Part shown: positions 32,956-40,636 of the stretch, piece by piece
How positions within the stretch are numbered: position 1 is the stretch's first letter
How the letters are laid out: each line of letters opens with the position of its first letter
Translations under genes and position numbers: made by a program
Notes under the pieces: generated by a model
Database searches by the model: none
Seen by the model: the letters and a program-made list of their open reading frames with translations, nothing else
What the model was told of the DNA's origin: nothing
DNA from: Candidatus Woesearchaeota archaeon
GTDB lineage: Archaea > Nanobdellota > Nanobdellia > Woesearchaeales > JAFGPW01
NCBI GenBank assembly: GCA_016935985.1
Contig: JAFGPW010000008.1
Location: 1-64,000 of the forward strand
DNA: 64,000 nucleotides
Direction of reading: 5' to 3'

Positions 32956-33600
32956 ATGCAGCTTTTCATTGATTCGGCGAACATCGTGCATATCAGGGAG
33001 ATCGCCTCGCTCGGCATCCTCGATGGGGTGACCACGAACCCCTCCCTCATCGCCAAGGAGAAAGGGGGCTTTGACGCCATCATCGGCAGCATCACCGCCG
33101 CGGTCCACGGCCCCATCTCGGTCGAGTGCGTGTCGGAGAGGGCCGAACAGATCGTGCCCGAGGCGGAGCGGATTGCGGCGCGGCACCCCGACATCGTGGT
33201 CAAGGTGCCGATAACCGAGGAGGGGCTGAAGGCGGTCCATCGGTTGTCGCAGGACGGCATCAGGACGAACGTCACGCTCGTCTTCTCGGTCCACCAGGCG
33301 ATCCTCGCGGCGAAGGCAGGGGCCACATACGTCTCGCCGTTCGTCGGGCGCCTCGACGACATCGGCGAGGACGGCATGCAGGTGGTGGCCGACATCAAGG
33401 CGGCGTTCTCCCGCTACGGCTTCCCCACGATGATCATCGTCGCCTCGGTCCGCAATCTCGAGCACGTCAGGAAGGCGACGCTCCTGGGGGCAGACGTCGT
33501 GACCGTTCCCTACACGGTCATCAAGGAGATGGTCAGGCACCCGCTGACCGATGCGGGGATCGCGAAATTCTTGGATGACTGGAAGAAGGTCAAGAGATAA
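32956..33600 (+). CDS. tal: Transaldolase / fructose-6-phosphate aldolase family protein
   Basis: 214 residues. The N-terminus MQLFIDSANIVHIREIASLG with DGVTTNPSL and the Schiff-base Lys in IVVKVPITEEGLKAV are typical of the small MipB/TalC group. SPFVGRLDDIGEDG is also conserved. These enzymes transfer dihydroxyacetone units or cleave fructose-6-phosphate in sugar-phosphate metabolism. Confidence 0.93.
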   Translation: MQLFIDSANIVHIREIASLGILDGVTTNPSLIAKEKGGFDAIIGSITAAVHGPISVECVSERAEQIVPEAERIAARHPDIVVKVPITEEGLKAVHRLSQDGIRTNVTLVFSVHQAILAAKAGATYVSPFVGRLDDIGEDGMQVVADIKAAFSRYGFPTMIIVASVRNLEHVRKATLLGADVVTVPYTVIKEMVRHPLTDAGIAKFLDDWKKVKR

Positions 33601-34269
33601 TCATCTCCCGAACCCGAAGAAGGTCCTTCTCAGATGACGCCGCGTCGCGAGCCGGGAGAGCCGGCGCTCGAGCTGCGCCTGATTGGGATAGGCCTTCTCG
33701 TCGCGGCGGAACGCCGCCGAGTGGTGCAGGCTCCGTCCCCTGCTGTGCGTGTACTTGTGCTTCTTGTGGAGCATCTCGTGGTACATGACATAGTCGACGA
33801 GCTCGGGGTCGTCACCGAGCGTCTCGGAGATGGTTATCGTGTCCGAGCCGTACTCGTACGTGCCGAACCGGGAGGCCGAGGCACCGCCCCACCGCAAGTT
33901 CGCGATGTCCATCATGCCGTCGAAGTATCTCTCGTTCACGCGCTCGAACGACTCGGCGAGCGTCTCGTCCCAGTGCTTCTGCTCGGCGCCGAGATGCGCG
34001 TGCTTTAGGAAGCGGTGGTACAGGTCGATCGCGAGGGTCTCCTTCTTCTTCCCGCCGAAGAGCTTCTGGAGCAGCTCCTGGATTATTCCCTTCTGCATCT
34101 CCGGCGAGATCCCTTTCCACTTCCTCGAGAGCGATACGGTGATGCGGTCGTAGCGCTGGCGGATGTTGCCGTTGTACGCCGAGAACTTCCCCGAGTACTT
34201 CAGCTGCGAGACATATCTCCATTCACGGTCCGGATACAGTTCCCTGAACGACTCCTCGATGAGGTCCAT
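33601..34269 (-). CDS. SprT/WLM-like zinc metallopeptidase
   Basis: 222 residues. The zinc motif HExxH appears as YHEMLHKKHKYTHSRGRSLH (near residue 165), followed by HHSAAFRRDEKAYPN with a possible third ligand. ERVNERYFDGMMDIANLRWG is the usual substrate-side strand of SprT-like enzymes. Members cleave DNA-protein crosslinks in eukaryotes; the archaeal role is not established. A basic C-terminus (RRHLRRTFFGFGR) follows. Confidence 0.75.
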   Translation of the reverse strand: MDLIEESFRELYPDREWRYVSQLKYSGKFSAYNGNIRQRYDRITVSLSRKWKGISPEMQKGIIQELLQKLFGGKKKETLAIDLYHRFLKHAHLGAEQKHWDETLAESFERVNERYFDGMMDIANLRWGGASASRFGTYEYGSDTITISETLGDDPELVDYVMYHEMLHKKHKYTHSRGRSLHHSAAFRRDEKAYPNQAQLERRLSRLATRRHLRRTFFGFGR

Positions 34270-34287
34270 GGGGCGATAGAAACAGAA

Positions 34288-34731
34288 CTAGTTCTTATGT
34301 GTAATGGAGCCGCGCTTCTTGATGAACTCCTCGATGAAGCTGCGTGTCGAGTCGTTCAGGCCTATCATGAGTGCCTTCTCTGGCGTCACCCACTTGTGCT
34401 CTGTGTATTCTTCATTGAGCGTGACGTGTCCACCGATCTTCTTGGCTGCGAAATCAAGAAAGACGAAATGACGCTTCTCATGGAAGTGCGGATCATAGAC
34501 GCTCTCCTGGAACTGGACGAATTCGACGTCCTCGATATCGAGACCCGATTCCTCCTTTATCTCGCGCTTGACCGCCTGCTCGACCGTTTCGCCGAGCTCG
34601 AGGTGACCACCGAAGCAGGTCCAGGCATCGTCCCATTTCGGCTGCCTGCCAATCAGGATGTTCCCCGCATCATCATAGACTAGCACACCGACTGTCACCG
34701 ACGGGTCTTTCTTGGCTTTCTCGGAGCTCAC
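34288..34731 (-). CDS. Nudix hydrolase
   Basis: 147 residues. The Nudix box G-x5-E-x7-R-E-x2-E-E-x-G is complete in GHLELGETVEQAVKREIKEE. The N-terminus VGVLVYDDAGNILIGRQPKW suggests hydrolysis of a nucleoside diphosphate derivative. Its ATG overlaps the aRF1 stop as ATGA, so the two are coupled. Confidence 0.9.
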   Translation of the reverse strand: MSSEKAKKDPSVTVGVLVYDDAGNILIGRQPKWDDAWTCFGGHLELGETVEQAVKREIKEESGLDIEDVEFVQFQESVYDPHFHEKRHFVFLDFAAKKIGGHVTLNEEYTEHKWVTPEKALMIGLNDSTRSFIEEFIKKRGSITHKN

Positions 34732-35831
34732 TCCTGCTGCACCTCATAGCGCAGGATCGCCGCGATCTTGCCGATCTCCCTAAGCTGGACGCCTTCGCGC
34801 GTCTCGACCGATATGATCTCGACGGAGCTTCCCAGCTCCTTCGCTTTCTCATCGAACCGCTCGACCGTCGCGTCGTCGAGCGACTCCGAGAGGAGCAGGG
34901 TGTCGACCGCTCCCATCTCGAGGAGCCGCCACGTCTCCTTCTCGCCGTACGAGACCATGCCCTGCTTCGTCGAGAGCAGATCGAAGAACCTGCCCATAAT
35001 CTTCTTCTCGCCCGCGATCTCCTCCTCGGCGAGGACGTCGGAGGCCCTGTCGACGAGCTCCTGCACGCCGAAATCTCCGGTGTAGCTGAGGTCCTTTATC
35101 GCGATGACCTTTCTCTTGACCTGGTCGGTGATGAAATTGCCGTCGACGAAGTCATACTTCGTGGGCCCCGGGCCGCCGACGATGATCCCCTTTATCTCGC
35201 GGTTGTCGAGGAACTCGTCCTTCATCATCCCGCCGATCTTCTTGTAGAACTCCTTCGCCGCGTCCTCCCTGATTCGCATGAACCTCGCCGCCGACTGTCC
35301 GCCGGCCCTCGTCTTCCCCGGCACGTTAGACTTCGCCCGGCTGAGCGGGACGATGGTCTTGCCCTTCAGGAGCGCGATGTCGCCCTCGCGCCGGTCCATG
35401 ACGACGAGCCCGTAGACCTCCTCGGTGTCGAGCATCTCATTGAGCTGGTCAAGGATAAAGGTCTTATCACATCGATAGATGCGGGTCTTGAGCGGCAGCG
35501 GCGGCTCGATGCTCCAGACCTGGTAGTCCTGCTGGCCCTCCCGCTCGGCGACGTTCCCCGCGAACGCGGCGAGGCCGTGCGGCGGGGTCCGCTGGTAGAG
35601 GCGCAGGTGCTGGACCATCTTCTCGAGCGCGGCGATCACATTGTTCCGGGTGGCGGTCGATTTGATGTTGGTGGCGGTCCCCTGCTCCTGCTGGATGTGC
35701 TGGACGATCTTGTTCATGTCATAGCCTTCGGGGACGTACACGGTCACGAGCTCGGTATGGCGGGCCTTCCGGCTGCCGAGGTCCTTCAGGAACTTCTTCA
35801 GCTCGAACCGCTGTTTCGCCGTGAGCGCCAT
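34728..35831 (-). CDS. prf1: Peptide chain release factor aRF1
   Basis: 367 residues. Domain 1 has NIKS (GTATNIKSTATRNN) for stop-codon reading, and domain 2 has GGQ (RAGGQSAARFMRIRE) for peptide release. The usual archaeal length is about 410-420, and the shortfall lies in domain 3, probably the mini-domain. A reverse TATA box (TTTATAAATA) near 35852-35861 precedes the start by about 25 bases. It is followed by the coupled Nudix gene. Confidence 0.95.
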   Translation of the reverse strand: MALTAKQRFELKKFLKDLGSRKARHTELVTVYVPEGYDMNKIVQHIQQEQGTATNIKSTATRNNVIAALEKMVQHLRLYQRTPPHGLAAFAGNVAEREGQQDYQVWSIEPPLPLKTRIYRCDKTFILDQLNEMLDTEEVYGLVVMDRREGDIALLKGKTIVPLSRAKSNVPGKTRAGGQSAARFMRIREDAAKEFYKKIGGMMKDEFLDNREIKGIIVGGPGPTKYDFVDGNFITDQVKRKVIAIKDLSYTGDFGVQELVDRASDVLAEEEIAGEKKIMGRFFDLLSTKQGMVSYGEKETWRLLEMGAVDTLLLSESLDDATVERFDEKAKELGSSVEIISVETREGVQLREIGKIAAILRYEVQQE

Positions 35832-35904
35832 GGCGCCCTGAGAATCGAGGATTCTTTATAAATATTGGCATCCCTATTTTTGTCACTATATGATGGTAAA
35901 TAAT

Positions 35905-35923
35905 CGAAAAGTTTATATAATAG
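35905..35923 (+). promoter_or_regulatory. Promoter of CheR-like gene, identical to archaellin 1 promoter core
   Basis: CGAAAAGTTTATATAATAG is identical over 19 bases to 9677-9695. The predicted start is near 35940, just ahead of the ribosome site AGGTGG at 35943-35948. Confidence 0.65.
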
Positions 35924-35953
35924 CAGTGCCCTAAGATTGCCTAGGTGGAACCG

Positions 35954-36637
35954 ATGATGAACCTCAACGGATTGGATGCCCCAACGACCTGGCTTTTCCG
36001 CGACATGAACGAGGAGCTCTCCGACCTCATCGGGGAGTTGCACGCCAGAGGGCCGGCAAATCCTGCGATCGCGAGCGTCGGAAGCTCGACGGGAGAAGAG
36101 GTCTATTCTCTCATAGCCCTCCTCGACGAGGCAGGGATGACGGGCGCAAAGGTCACCGGATACGAATACAATGCCGATCTCCTCGCAAGATCCCAAGACC
36201 TAAGCCTGCCGGTCGGGTCCACCTTGCGTTCCCTGGAGAAGGAAGGCGTCTTCCTCAAAGGAGACGATCTTGACCGGCTCAGGAAACTCCTCTCGGCCTA
36301 CTTCGACACCGACCTTGACCAGACGACCTACATGTATCCGAAGGTGAGGGACGCATACCTCGTTGGGTTCGAGAAGGCCGACATAACCACGGCGCCAGTG
36401 CCGGAAAGCGATGTCGTCGTATGCAGGAACCTTGCCATCTACAGCGAGAACGATGCGAAGAGGCTGAAGGCGATCTATGAGAACCTCGGCCGGTCGGTCG
36501 CTGATGGGGGCATCCTGGTTATCGACAACAAGTCGCGCGCGATGTTCGAGAACGTGCCTGAGATACGGAAGGCGCTCGAGAAGGGCTATGGTCCTCCCAA
36601 GGTCTCGAGGACCGGCTCGGTCTACCGGCGCAAATGA
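35954..36637 (+). CDS. CheR-like methyltransferase, catalytic domain only
   Basis: About 227 residues. TTWLFRDMNEELSDLIGEL, VGSSTGEEVYSLIALLDEAG and DVVVCRNLAIYSENDAKRLK match the CheR motifs (T-x-FFRD, STGEEPYS, CRN-x-x-IYF). The N-terminal helical domain of CheR is missing, and Cys before STGEE is replaced by Ser. CheR methylates glutamates of chemoreceptors. No receptor or other che gene is in the window. The start is ATG 35954, given AGGTGG 5 bases upstream; GTG 35945 is possible. Confidence 0.75.
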   Translation: MMNLNGLDAPTTWLFRDMNEELSDLIGELHARGPANPAIASVGSSTGEEVYSLIALLDEAGMTGAKVTGYEYNADLLARSQDLSLPVGSTLRSLEKEGVFLKGDDLDRLRKLLSAYFDTDLDQTTYMYPKVRDAYLVGFEKADITTAPVPESDVVVCRNLAIYSENDAKRLKAIYENLGRSVADGGILVIDNKSRAMFENVPEIRKALEKGYGPPKVSRTGSVYRRK

Positions 36638-36665
36638 GCCTTTTTCTTCTTCTCTTCCCTCTTCC
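36638..36665 (+). terminator. Pyrimidine-rich terminator
   Basis: Directly after the CheR-like stop, CCTTTTTCTTCTTCTCTTCC and following bases form a U-rich tract. Confidence 0.45.
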
Positions 36666-36689
36666 GCCCACCTCCTCCTCGATAGAAAC

Positions 36690-36699
36690 CTTTAAATAC
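36690..36699 (+). promoter_or_regulatory. TATA box of tRNA-Pro / ribosomal operon
   Basis: CTTTAAATAC with upstream GAAAC lies about 45 bases before the tRNA and is the only clear promoter for it and the eL43-rpoP-pcc1 run. Confidence 0.55.
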
Positions 36700-36737
36700 A
36701 CATGACGATTCCTCGGAATCCGCTATAAATCCCGTAT

Positions 36738-36852
36738 GGGGCTGTGGGGTAGCTTGGTTCATCCTTTCTGGTTTGGGGCCAGACGACCCCGGTTCGAAAC
36801 AGGCCTCCACGCCCGGCGGTGACGGATGCCTGCGAATCTCCGGGCAGCCCCA
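36738..36852 (+). tRNA. tRNA-Pro(TGG) with 40-base intron in the T loop
   Basis: The acceptor GGGGCTG (36738-36744) pairs with CAGCCCC (36845-36851), followed by A73. The anticodon arm is TCTGG-TTTGGGG-CCAGA with anticodon TGG (Pro). The T arm is interrupted after position 59. The intron 36799-36838 is bounded by a proper bulge-helix-bulge: bulges AAA (36797-36799) and TCT (36837-36839), a 4-bp central helix TTCG/CGAA, and outer helices CAGGC/GCCTG and CCGG/CCGG. Splicing within both bulges restores CCCGG-TTCGAAT-CCGGG. CCA is not encoded. An extra T lies between the D and anticodon stems. Confidence 0.92.
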
Positions 36853-36866
36853 TCCAGGTCCCAACA

Positions 36867-37283
36867 ATGGCGAAGACGAAGACGAAGAGCACGGCCAAGC
36901 GCTTCGGCGCGCGGTACGGCAGGACGATCAGGAACAAGATCGCGCTCATCGAGGCTGAGCAGAAGCGCAGGCACCGCTGCCCATACTGCCAGGCGGTCGC
37001 GGTCAGGCGCCTCTCGGCAGGCATCTGGAGCTGCGCGAAATGCGGCGCCAAGTTCACCGGCAGGGCATACACGCCAGCGGGGGTGAAGGCCGTCGCCGAG
37101 GCGGGCATGGCGCCGCTTGCCCCGGCGCCCGAGGAGCAGGAGGAGGACGACTTCGAGGAGACCTATGTCGTCCCCGATCGTCCGACCAAGAGGCCGGCGG
37201 CGAGCGAGGCGGGCGAGGTTCCCGAGGACGATGCCGGAGAGGACGAGGACGCCGACGAGACGAGGGAGGGCGATGCCGCGTGA
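36867..37283 (+). CDS. rpl37ae: Ribosomal protein eL43 (L37Ae) with acidic tail
   Basis: 138 residues. The core has KRFGARYGRTIRNKIALIEA and a zinc ribbon CPYC...CAKCGAKF. A tail of about 55 residues (EEQEEDDFEETYVVPDRPTK and a Glu/Asp-rich end) is absent from most archaeal homologues. ATG 36867 lies only 14 bases after the tRNA, so both are probably cut from one transcript. Its end overlaps the rpoP start. Confidence 0.93.
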   Translation: MAKTKTKSTAKRFGARYGRTIRNKIALIEAEQKRRHRCPYCQAVAVRRLSAGIWSCAKCGAKFTGRAYTPAGVKAVAEAGMAPLAPAPEEQEEDDFEETYVVPDRPTKRPAASEAGEVPEDDAGEDEDADETREGDAA

Positions 37284-37426
37284 CCACGACGACCCAATAC
37301 AAGTGCTTCGAGTGCAACAAGAAGGTGTCTGACGAGTACCTCAGGAAGAAGGTGCGTTGCCCCTACTGCGGCAGCAAGATGCTCTTCAAGCCCCGCACCG
37401 CGAGCACCACCTATAAGGCACGATGA
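37280..37426 (+). CDS. rpoP: RNA polymerase subunit P (Rpo12)
   Basis: 48 residues from GTG 37280, which overlaps the eL43 stop (GTGA). The zinc ribbon CFECNKKV...RCPYCGSKML and the basic C-terminus are typical of subunit P/Rpb12. The next gene starts within its stop. Confidence 0.92.
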   Translation: MTTTTQYKCFECNKKVSDEYLRKKVRCPYCGSKMLFKPRTASTTYKAR

Positions 37427-37674
37427 GCGTTTCCTATATAGCGACCATCGAGGCGAGAGGGGACGCGGAGGCGATCGAGGAGCTCTTCGCCGCAGAGGCG
37501 AAGGAGGCGAAATCCGACCGCTCCCGGTACACGGTCGCCGTGAAGGGCGGCGCGTGCGTCTTCTCGGTGGCCGCGCGGGATTCGGTCGCGCTCAGGGCGA
37601 CGCTCACCGGCATCACCAAGCTCCTCACCGTATACGAGAGGTCGAAGGGGATCGAGGCTGACGACGATGGCTGA
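37423..37674 (+). CDS. pcc1: KEOPS complex subunit Pcc1
   Basis: 83 residues with the Pcc1 pattern SRYTVAVKGGACVFSVAARD and SVALRATLTGITKLLTVYER. Pcc1 dimers scaffold the KEOPS complex that makes t6A37 in tRNA. ATGA overlap with rpoP and an 8-base overlap with prefoldin show tight coupling. Confidence 0.9.
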   Translation: MSVSYIATIEARGDAEAIEELFAAEAKEAKSDRSRYTVAVKGGACVFSVAARDSVALRATLTGITKLLTVYERSKGIEADDDG

Positions 37675-38029
37675 CAAGGACCTGCAGGAGAAGGTGCACC
37701 AGCTCCAGATGATCGAGCAGAGCGTCTCCCATCTCGGCAGCCAGCGCCAGAGCCATCAGGCGCAGCTCATGGAGATCGAGTCGGCGATGAGGGAGCTCGA
37801 GACCGCTCCTGAGGCGTACCGGATCGTGGGCAACATCATGGTCAGGAAGGACAAGGCGGCGCTCAAGAAGGAGCTCCATGAGAAGAAGGAGACCGCCGAT
37901 CTCCGCATCCAGACGCTCGACCGTCAGGAGGCGCGCTTCAAGGAGAAGGCGCAAAAGCTCCAGCTCGAGGTCCTCGACTCCATAAAGGAGAACGAGAAGA
38001 ACAAGACGAAGGGCGAGAAGAAGGCATGA
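37667..38029 (+). CDS. pfdB: Prefoldin subunit beta
   Basis: 120 residues: two long coiled-coil helices joined by a beta hairpin (YRIVGNIMVRKDKAALKKEL) as in prefoldin beta. The hexamer passes unfolded proteins to the thermosome. It has a Lys-rich C-terminus. The order eL43-rpoP-pcc1-prefoldin is conserved in archaea. Confidence 0.92.
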   Translation: MADKDLQEKVHQLQMIEQSVSHLGSQRQSHQAQLMEIESAMRELETAPEAYRIVGNIMVRKDKAALKKELHEKKETADLRIQTLDRQEARFKEKAQKLQLEVLDSIKENEKNKTKGEKKA

Positions 38030-38307
38030 CGGTCGCGACCCCCATGAGGCTGATGACGATGGCAGAAGACCAGCTTGCAGGAATCCTCGACGCGCTCAGC
38101 GATCTCCTCGGCGACGGCACCGTCCCGCGCAACATCAAGTCGAAGATCGAGGATATCATGAGGACCCTGAATGGCGCCGACGAGATCTCGATGCGCGTCA
38201 ACAAGGCGCTCCAGCAGCTCGACGAGATCTCTGACGACACGAACATCCAGGCCTACACTCGGACGCAGCTCTGGAACGTGGTCTCGCTGCTCGAGATGGT
38301 GAGATAA
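38026..38307 (+). CDS. UPF0147 family protein
   Basis: 93 residues. LLGDGTVPRNIKSKIEDIMR and DDTNIQAYTRTQLWNVVSLL match the archaeal UPF0147 family, a small all-helical protein of unknown function. The start overlaps the prefoldin stop as ATGA; ATG 38059 (MAEDQL) is the start more usual for the family. Confidence 0.88.
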   Translation: MTVATPMRLMTMAEDQLAGILDALSDLLGDGTVPRNIKSKIEDIMRTLNGADEISMRVNKALQQLDEISDDTNIQAYTRTQLWNVVSLLEMVR

Positions 38308-38364
38308 GGGTCCGGTATCCCCTGGCCCGGCAGCCCATCATCCCCGCCATCCCCGCAAGGATTC

Positions 38365-38958
38365 TCACCCCTTCCCTCTCCGCTGGGAGCCGCGCCTCCT
38401 TCGCACCACCATCCGCACGAGCGACGCGTTCGGGATGACATACACGTCGCCCGACGGGGACACCACCTCAGTGTGGGTGAGCGAGACGTTCTTGACGGTC
38501 CCGGTCGTGTTGCCGACGCTGATCCTGTCGCCGGTATTGACGGTCCGGTTCGCGATCACCGATATCCCCGCCATCACGTTCGGCAGGAAGTCCTTGAACG
38601 AGAGGACCGCCGCGACGACGAAGAGGACGATCGCGGCGACCGATATGATGTTCACGATGAGCGGCGTGATGCCGAGATAGTTCAGAGCCGCGACGACGGT
38701 CATGAAGTAGACGATTCCCGACACCGTCGTCGCGAGGATCCCTGCGAGGTCGATGGCGAGGTCGGTCCCCTTCTCGACGATCCGGTTAATCTCGATCTCC
38801 TCGAGCGCGCGGTGGAGAACCCGCCCGGCGATGCGGCCGACGATGAAGCCCACGAGGATGATGGTGACGACGACGACCGCCTTTGTCGCGAACGAGCCGA
38901 AGAGCTCACGCACATACCCCATGCTCTCGCCGACGATCCCTGCGGTCTCGTTCGCCAT
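38365..38958 (-). CDS. MscS-like mechanosensitive channel, minimal form
   Basis: 197 residues: two N-terminal helices, a Gly/Ala-rich pore helix region (VAAVLSFKDFLPNVMAGISV), and the MscS beta domain (NRTVNTGDRISVGNTTGTVK, VVSPSGDVYVIPNASLV). It stops just after the beta domain, lacking the large C-terminal cage, and ends in a basic tail (VVRRRRGSQRRGKG). It would release osmolytes under membrane tension. A reverse TATA box (ATTATATATATA) lies near 39020-39032. Confidence 0.88.
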   Translation of the reverse strand: MANETAGIVGESMGYVRELFGSFATKAVVVVTIILVGFIVGRIAGRVLHRALEEIEINRIVEKGTDLAIDLAGILATTVSGIVYFMTVVAALNYLGITPLIVNIISVAAIVLFVVAAVLSFKDFLPNVMAGISVIANRTVNTGDRISVGNTTGTVKNVSLTHTEVVSPSGDVYVIPNASLVRMVVRRRRGSQRRGKG

Positions 38959-39052
38959 GCGCCTGTCGCCTCCCCGGCCTGCCGCATCGCATCGATGCGT
39001 CGCAGCCCTGGTATGGGCGGTATATATATAATGCTTTGCGTCAGGAGCGGCG

Positions 39053-40189
39053 TCACCTTATATGGAGCTCCACCACGTCGCCATCCGCTAAGGGGTGGGC
39101 CTGCATGAGCTTCTGTCCCGGGAACTTCGCCGACGGGCCCCATACGCGCGCGAACCGGAACTTCCTCGCGAAGTCCTTGTGGAGCTTGTCGCAGACCCGA
39201 AGGACGGTGTCGCCGCGCTTCATGATGAGCGGCACCTCCATATCGGCCTTCTTCCCGACCTCCTTGCAGTAGACCCTCATCAGGTCGAGCCGGTCGTAGA
39301 TACGGTCGCGCAGCTCATCGATGTGCGTCTGCTCCTTCGCGCTGATGCACAGGTCGGGCCGTATCGACCGCACGAGCTCGGCGATCTTGGCCTCCCCGAC
39401 CATGTCGATCTTGTTGAGGACCGTGACCGCGGGGATGTACGCGCGGTTGCCCTCGATCACGTCGATCAGCTGGTCGGCGTCGATGTCCTCGCGCACCGTC
39501 ACCTGCGCGTTCATGATCCTGAACTCCTTGAGGATGTCCGTGATGGTCTCGCGCCGGAGCCTCGTCAGCCGCACCGTCGCGCCGATGTCGATGCCGTCCT
39601 TGATGGTCCTGCGCAGCTTCACGTCGGGCTCCCGCTGGTTAATCCGTATGCCGGAATCGGCGATCTCCTTGAGGAGCGCCCGGTAGTGGCCGGGATAGTT
39701 GACGTCGACGACGATCACGATGAGGTCGGCCGCCCGCATCACGGCGAGCACCTCCCTTCCCCTCCCCCTGCCGGACGCCGCGCCCCTGACGATGCCCGGC
39801 ACGTCGAGCAGCTGGATGCGCGCGTGCTTGTAATGCATGTCCGCCGGGATGACATCGAGGGTCGTGAAGTCGTAGGAGCCGACCTCGGACTTCGCGTTGG
39901 TCAGGCTGTTGAGCAGCGTCGACTTCCCCACCGACGGGAAGCCGACGATGATGACGGTCGCGTCCCCGCTCTTCCTGACCGAGTAGCCCTGGCCCTTCTG
40001 CGTGCCCTTGCCCCGGCCCGCCTCCTTGTCCTTGAGCCGGGCGATCTTCGCCTTCACGAGGCCGATGTGGTGCTGGGTCCTCTTGTTGTACTTGGTCTTC
40101 GCGAGCTCCGCCTCGAGGAGCCGTATCTGGTCTGAATCCGAGACGCGGGCCTTCTCATCGCCCCGCCTCGTGCCGCGTTCGACGGTCAT
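39053..40189 (-). CDS. DRG-type GTP-binding protein with TGS domain
   Basis: 378 residues. G1 is GFPSVGKST, G3 is DVPG, and G4 is NKID. The helical N-terminus (LLEAELAKTKYNKRTQHHIG) and the C-terminal TGS domain (RFARVWGPSAKFPGQKLMQA) define DRG. These GTPases bind ribosomes and are near-universal in archaea and eukaryotes. ATG 40189 is chosen because in-frame sequence upstream is the divergent promoter. Confidence 0.94.
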   Translation of the reverse strand: MTVERGTRRGDEKARVSDSDQIRLLEAELAKTKYNKRTQHHIGLVKAKIARLKDKEAGRGKGTQKGQGYSVRKSGDATVIIVGFPSVGKSTLLNSLTNAKSEVGSYDFTTLDVIPADMHYKHARIQLLDVPGIVRGAASGRGRGREVLAVMRAADLIVIVVDVNYPGHYRALLKEIADSGIRINQREPDVKLRRTIKDGIDIGATVRLTRLRRETITDILKEFRIMNAQVTVREDIDADQLIDVIEGNRAYIPAVTVLNKIDMVGEAKIAELVRSIRPDLCISAKEQTHIDELRDRIYDRLDLMRVYCKEVGKKADMEVPLIMKRGDTVLRVCDKLHKDFARKFRFARVWGPSAKFPGQKLMQAHPLADGDVVELHIR

Positions 40190-40306
40190 GCCGGTACCAG
40201 AAGCGTCTGCCGAATAAAAAGGTTGCTGTCGGACCTGAGCACAACGTTTAAATACCATCGTCCACTCCCTCCGGGCATCAACCACGATACCTGAAGGTGA
40301 TTTCCC

Positions 40307-40576
40307 ATGGCAGCAGAACAGAAAGGAGCCGGCGGGCCGAGCGAGAACGCCCCGAAGGACGAGCAGGTCGGCTACCATAAAGGATGCCTGACCACGCTCG
40401 CGAAGGAGCGCCAGGAGCTCCTCAAGATCGTCTCGATCGTCGAGCAGCTCATGCAGATGCACATCGGCGGGCTCAAGGATCTCGGCGTCGACCTCGAGAA
40501 GCAGGCGAAGGAGCTGATGGAGAAGAACCAGGTCAGGCCGAAAGGCACCGAGAAGAAGATTGACGAGCTCCTCTGA
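40307..40576 (+). CDS. Small helical protein of unknown function
   Basis: 89 residues. A Gly/Ala-rich N-terminus precedes HKGCLTTLAKERQELLKIVS, a long helix with heptad pattern, and a Lys-rich end. GTTTAAATACC about 60 bases upstream is the TATA box. It is followed by T-rich sequence. I do not recognise a family. Confidence 0.6.
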   Translation: MAAEQKGAGGPSENAPKDEQVGYHKGCLTTLAKERQELLKIVSIVEQLMQMHIGGLKDLGVDLEKQAKELMEKNQVRPKGTEKKIDELL

Positions 40577-40636
40577 TCCTCATCCTTTTCCCCTTTTCGG
40601 CAACCTTTAAATAATCCCCTTCTGATCCGTAGGCCC

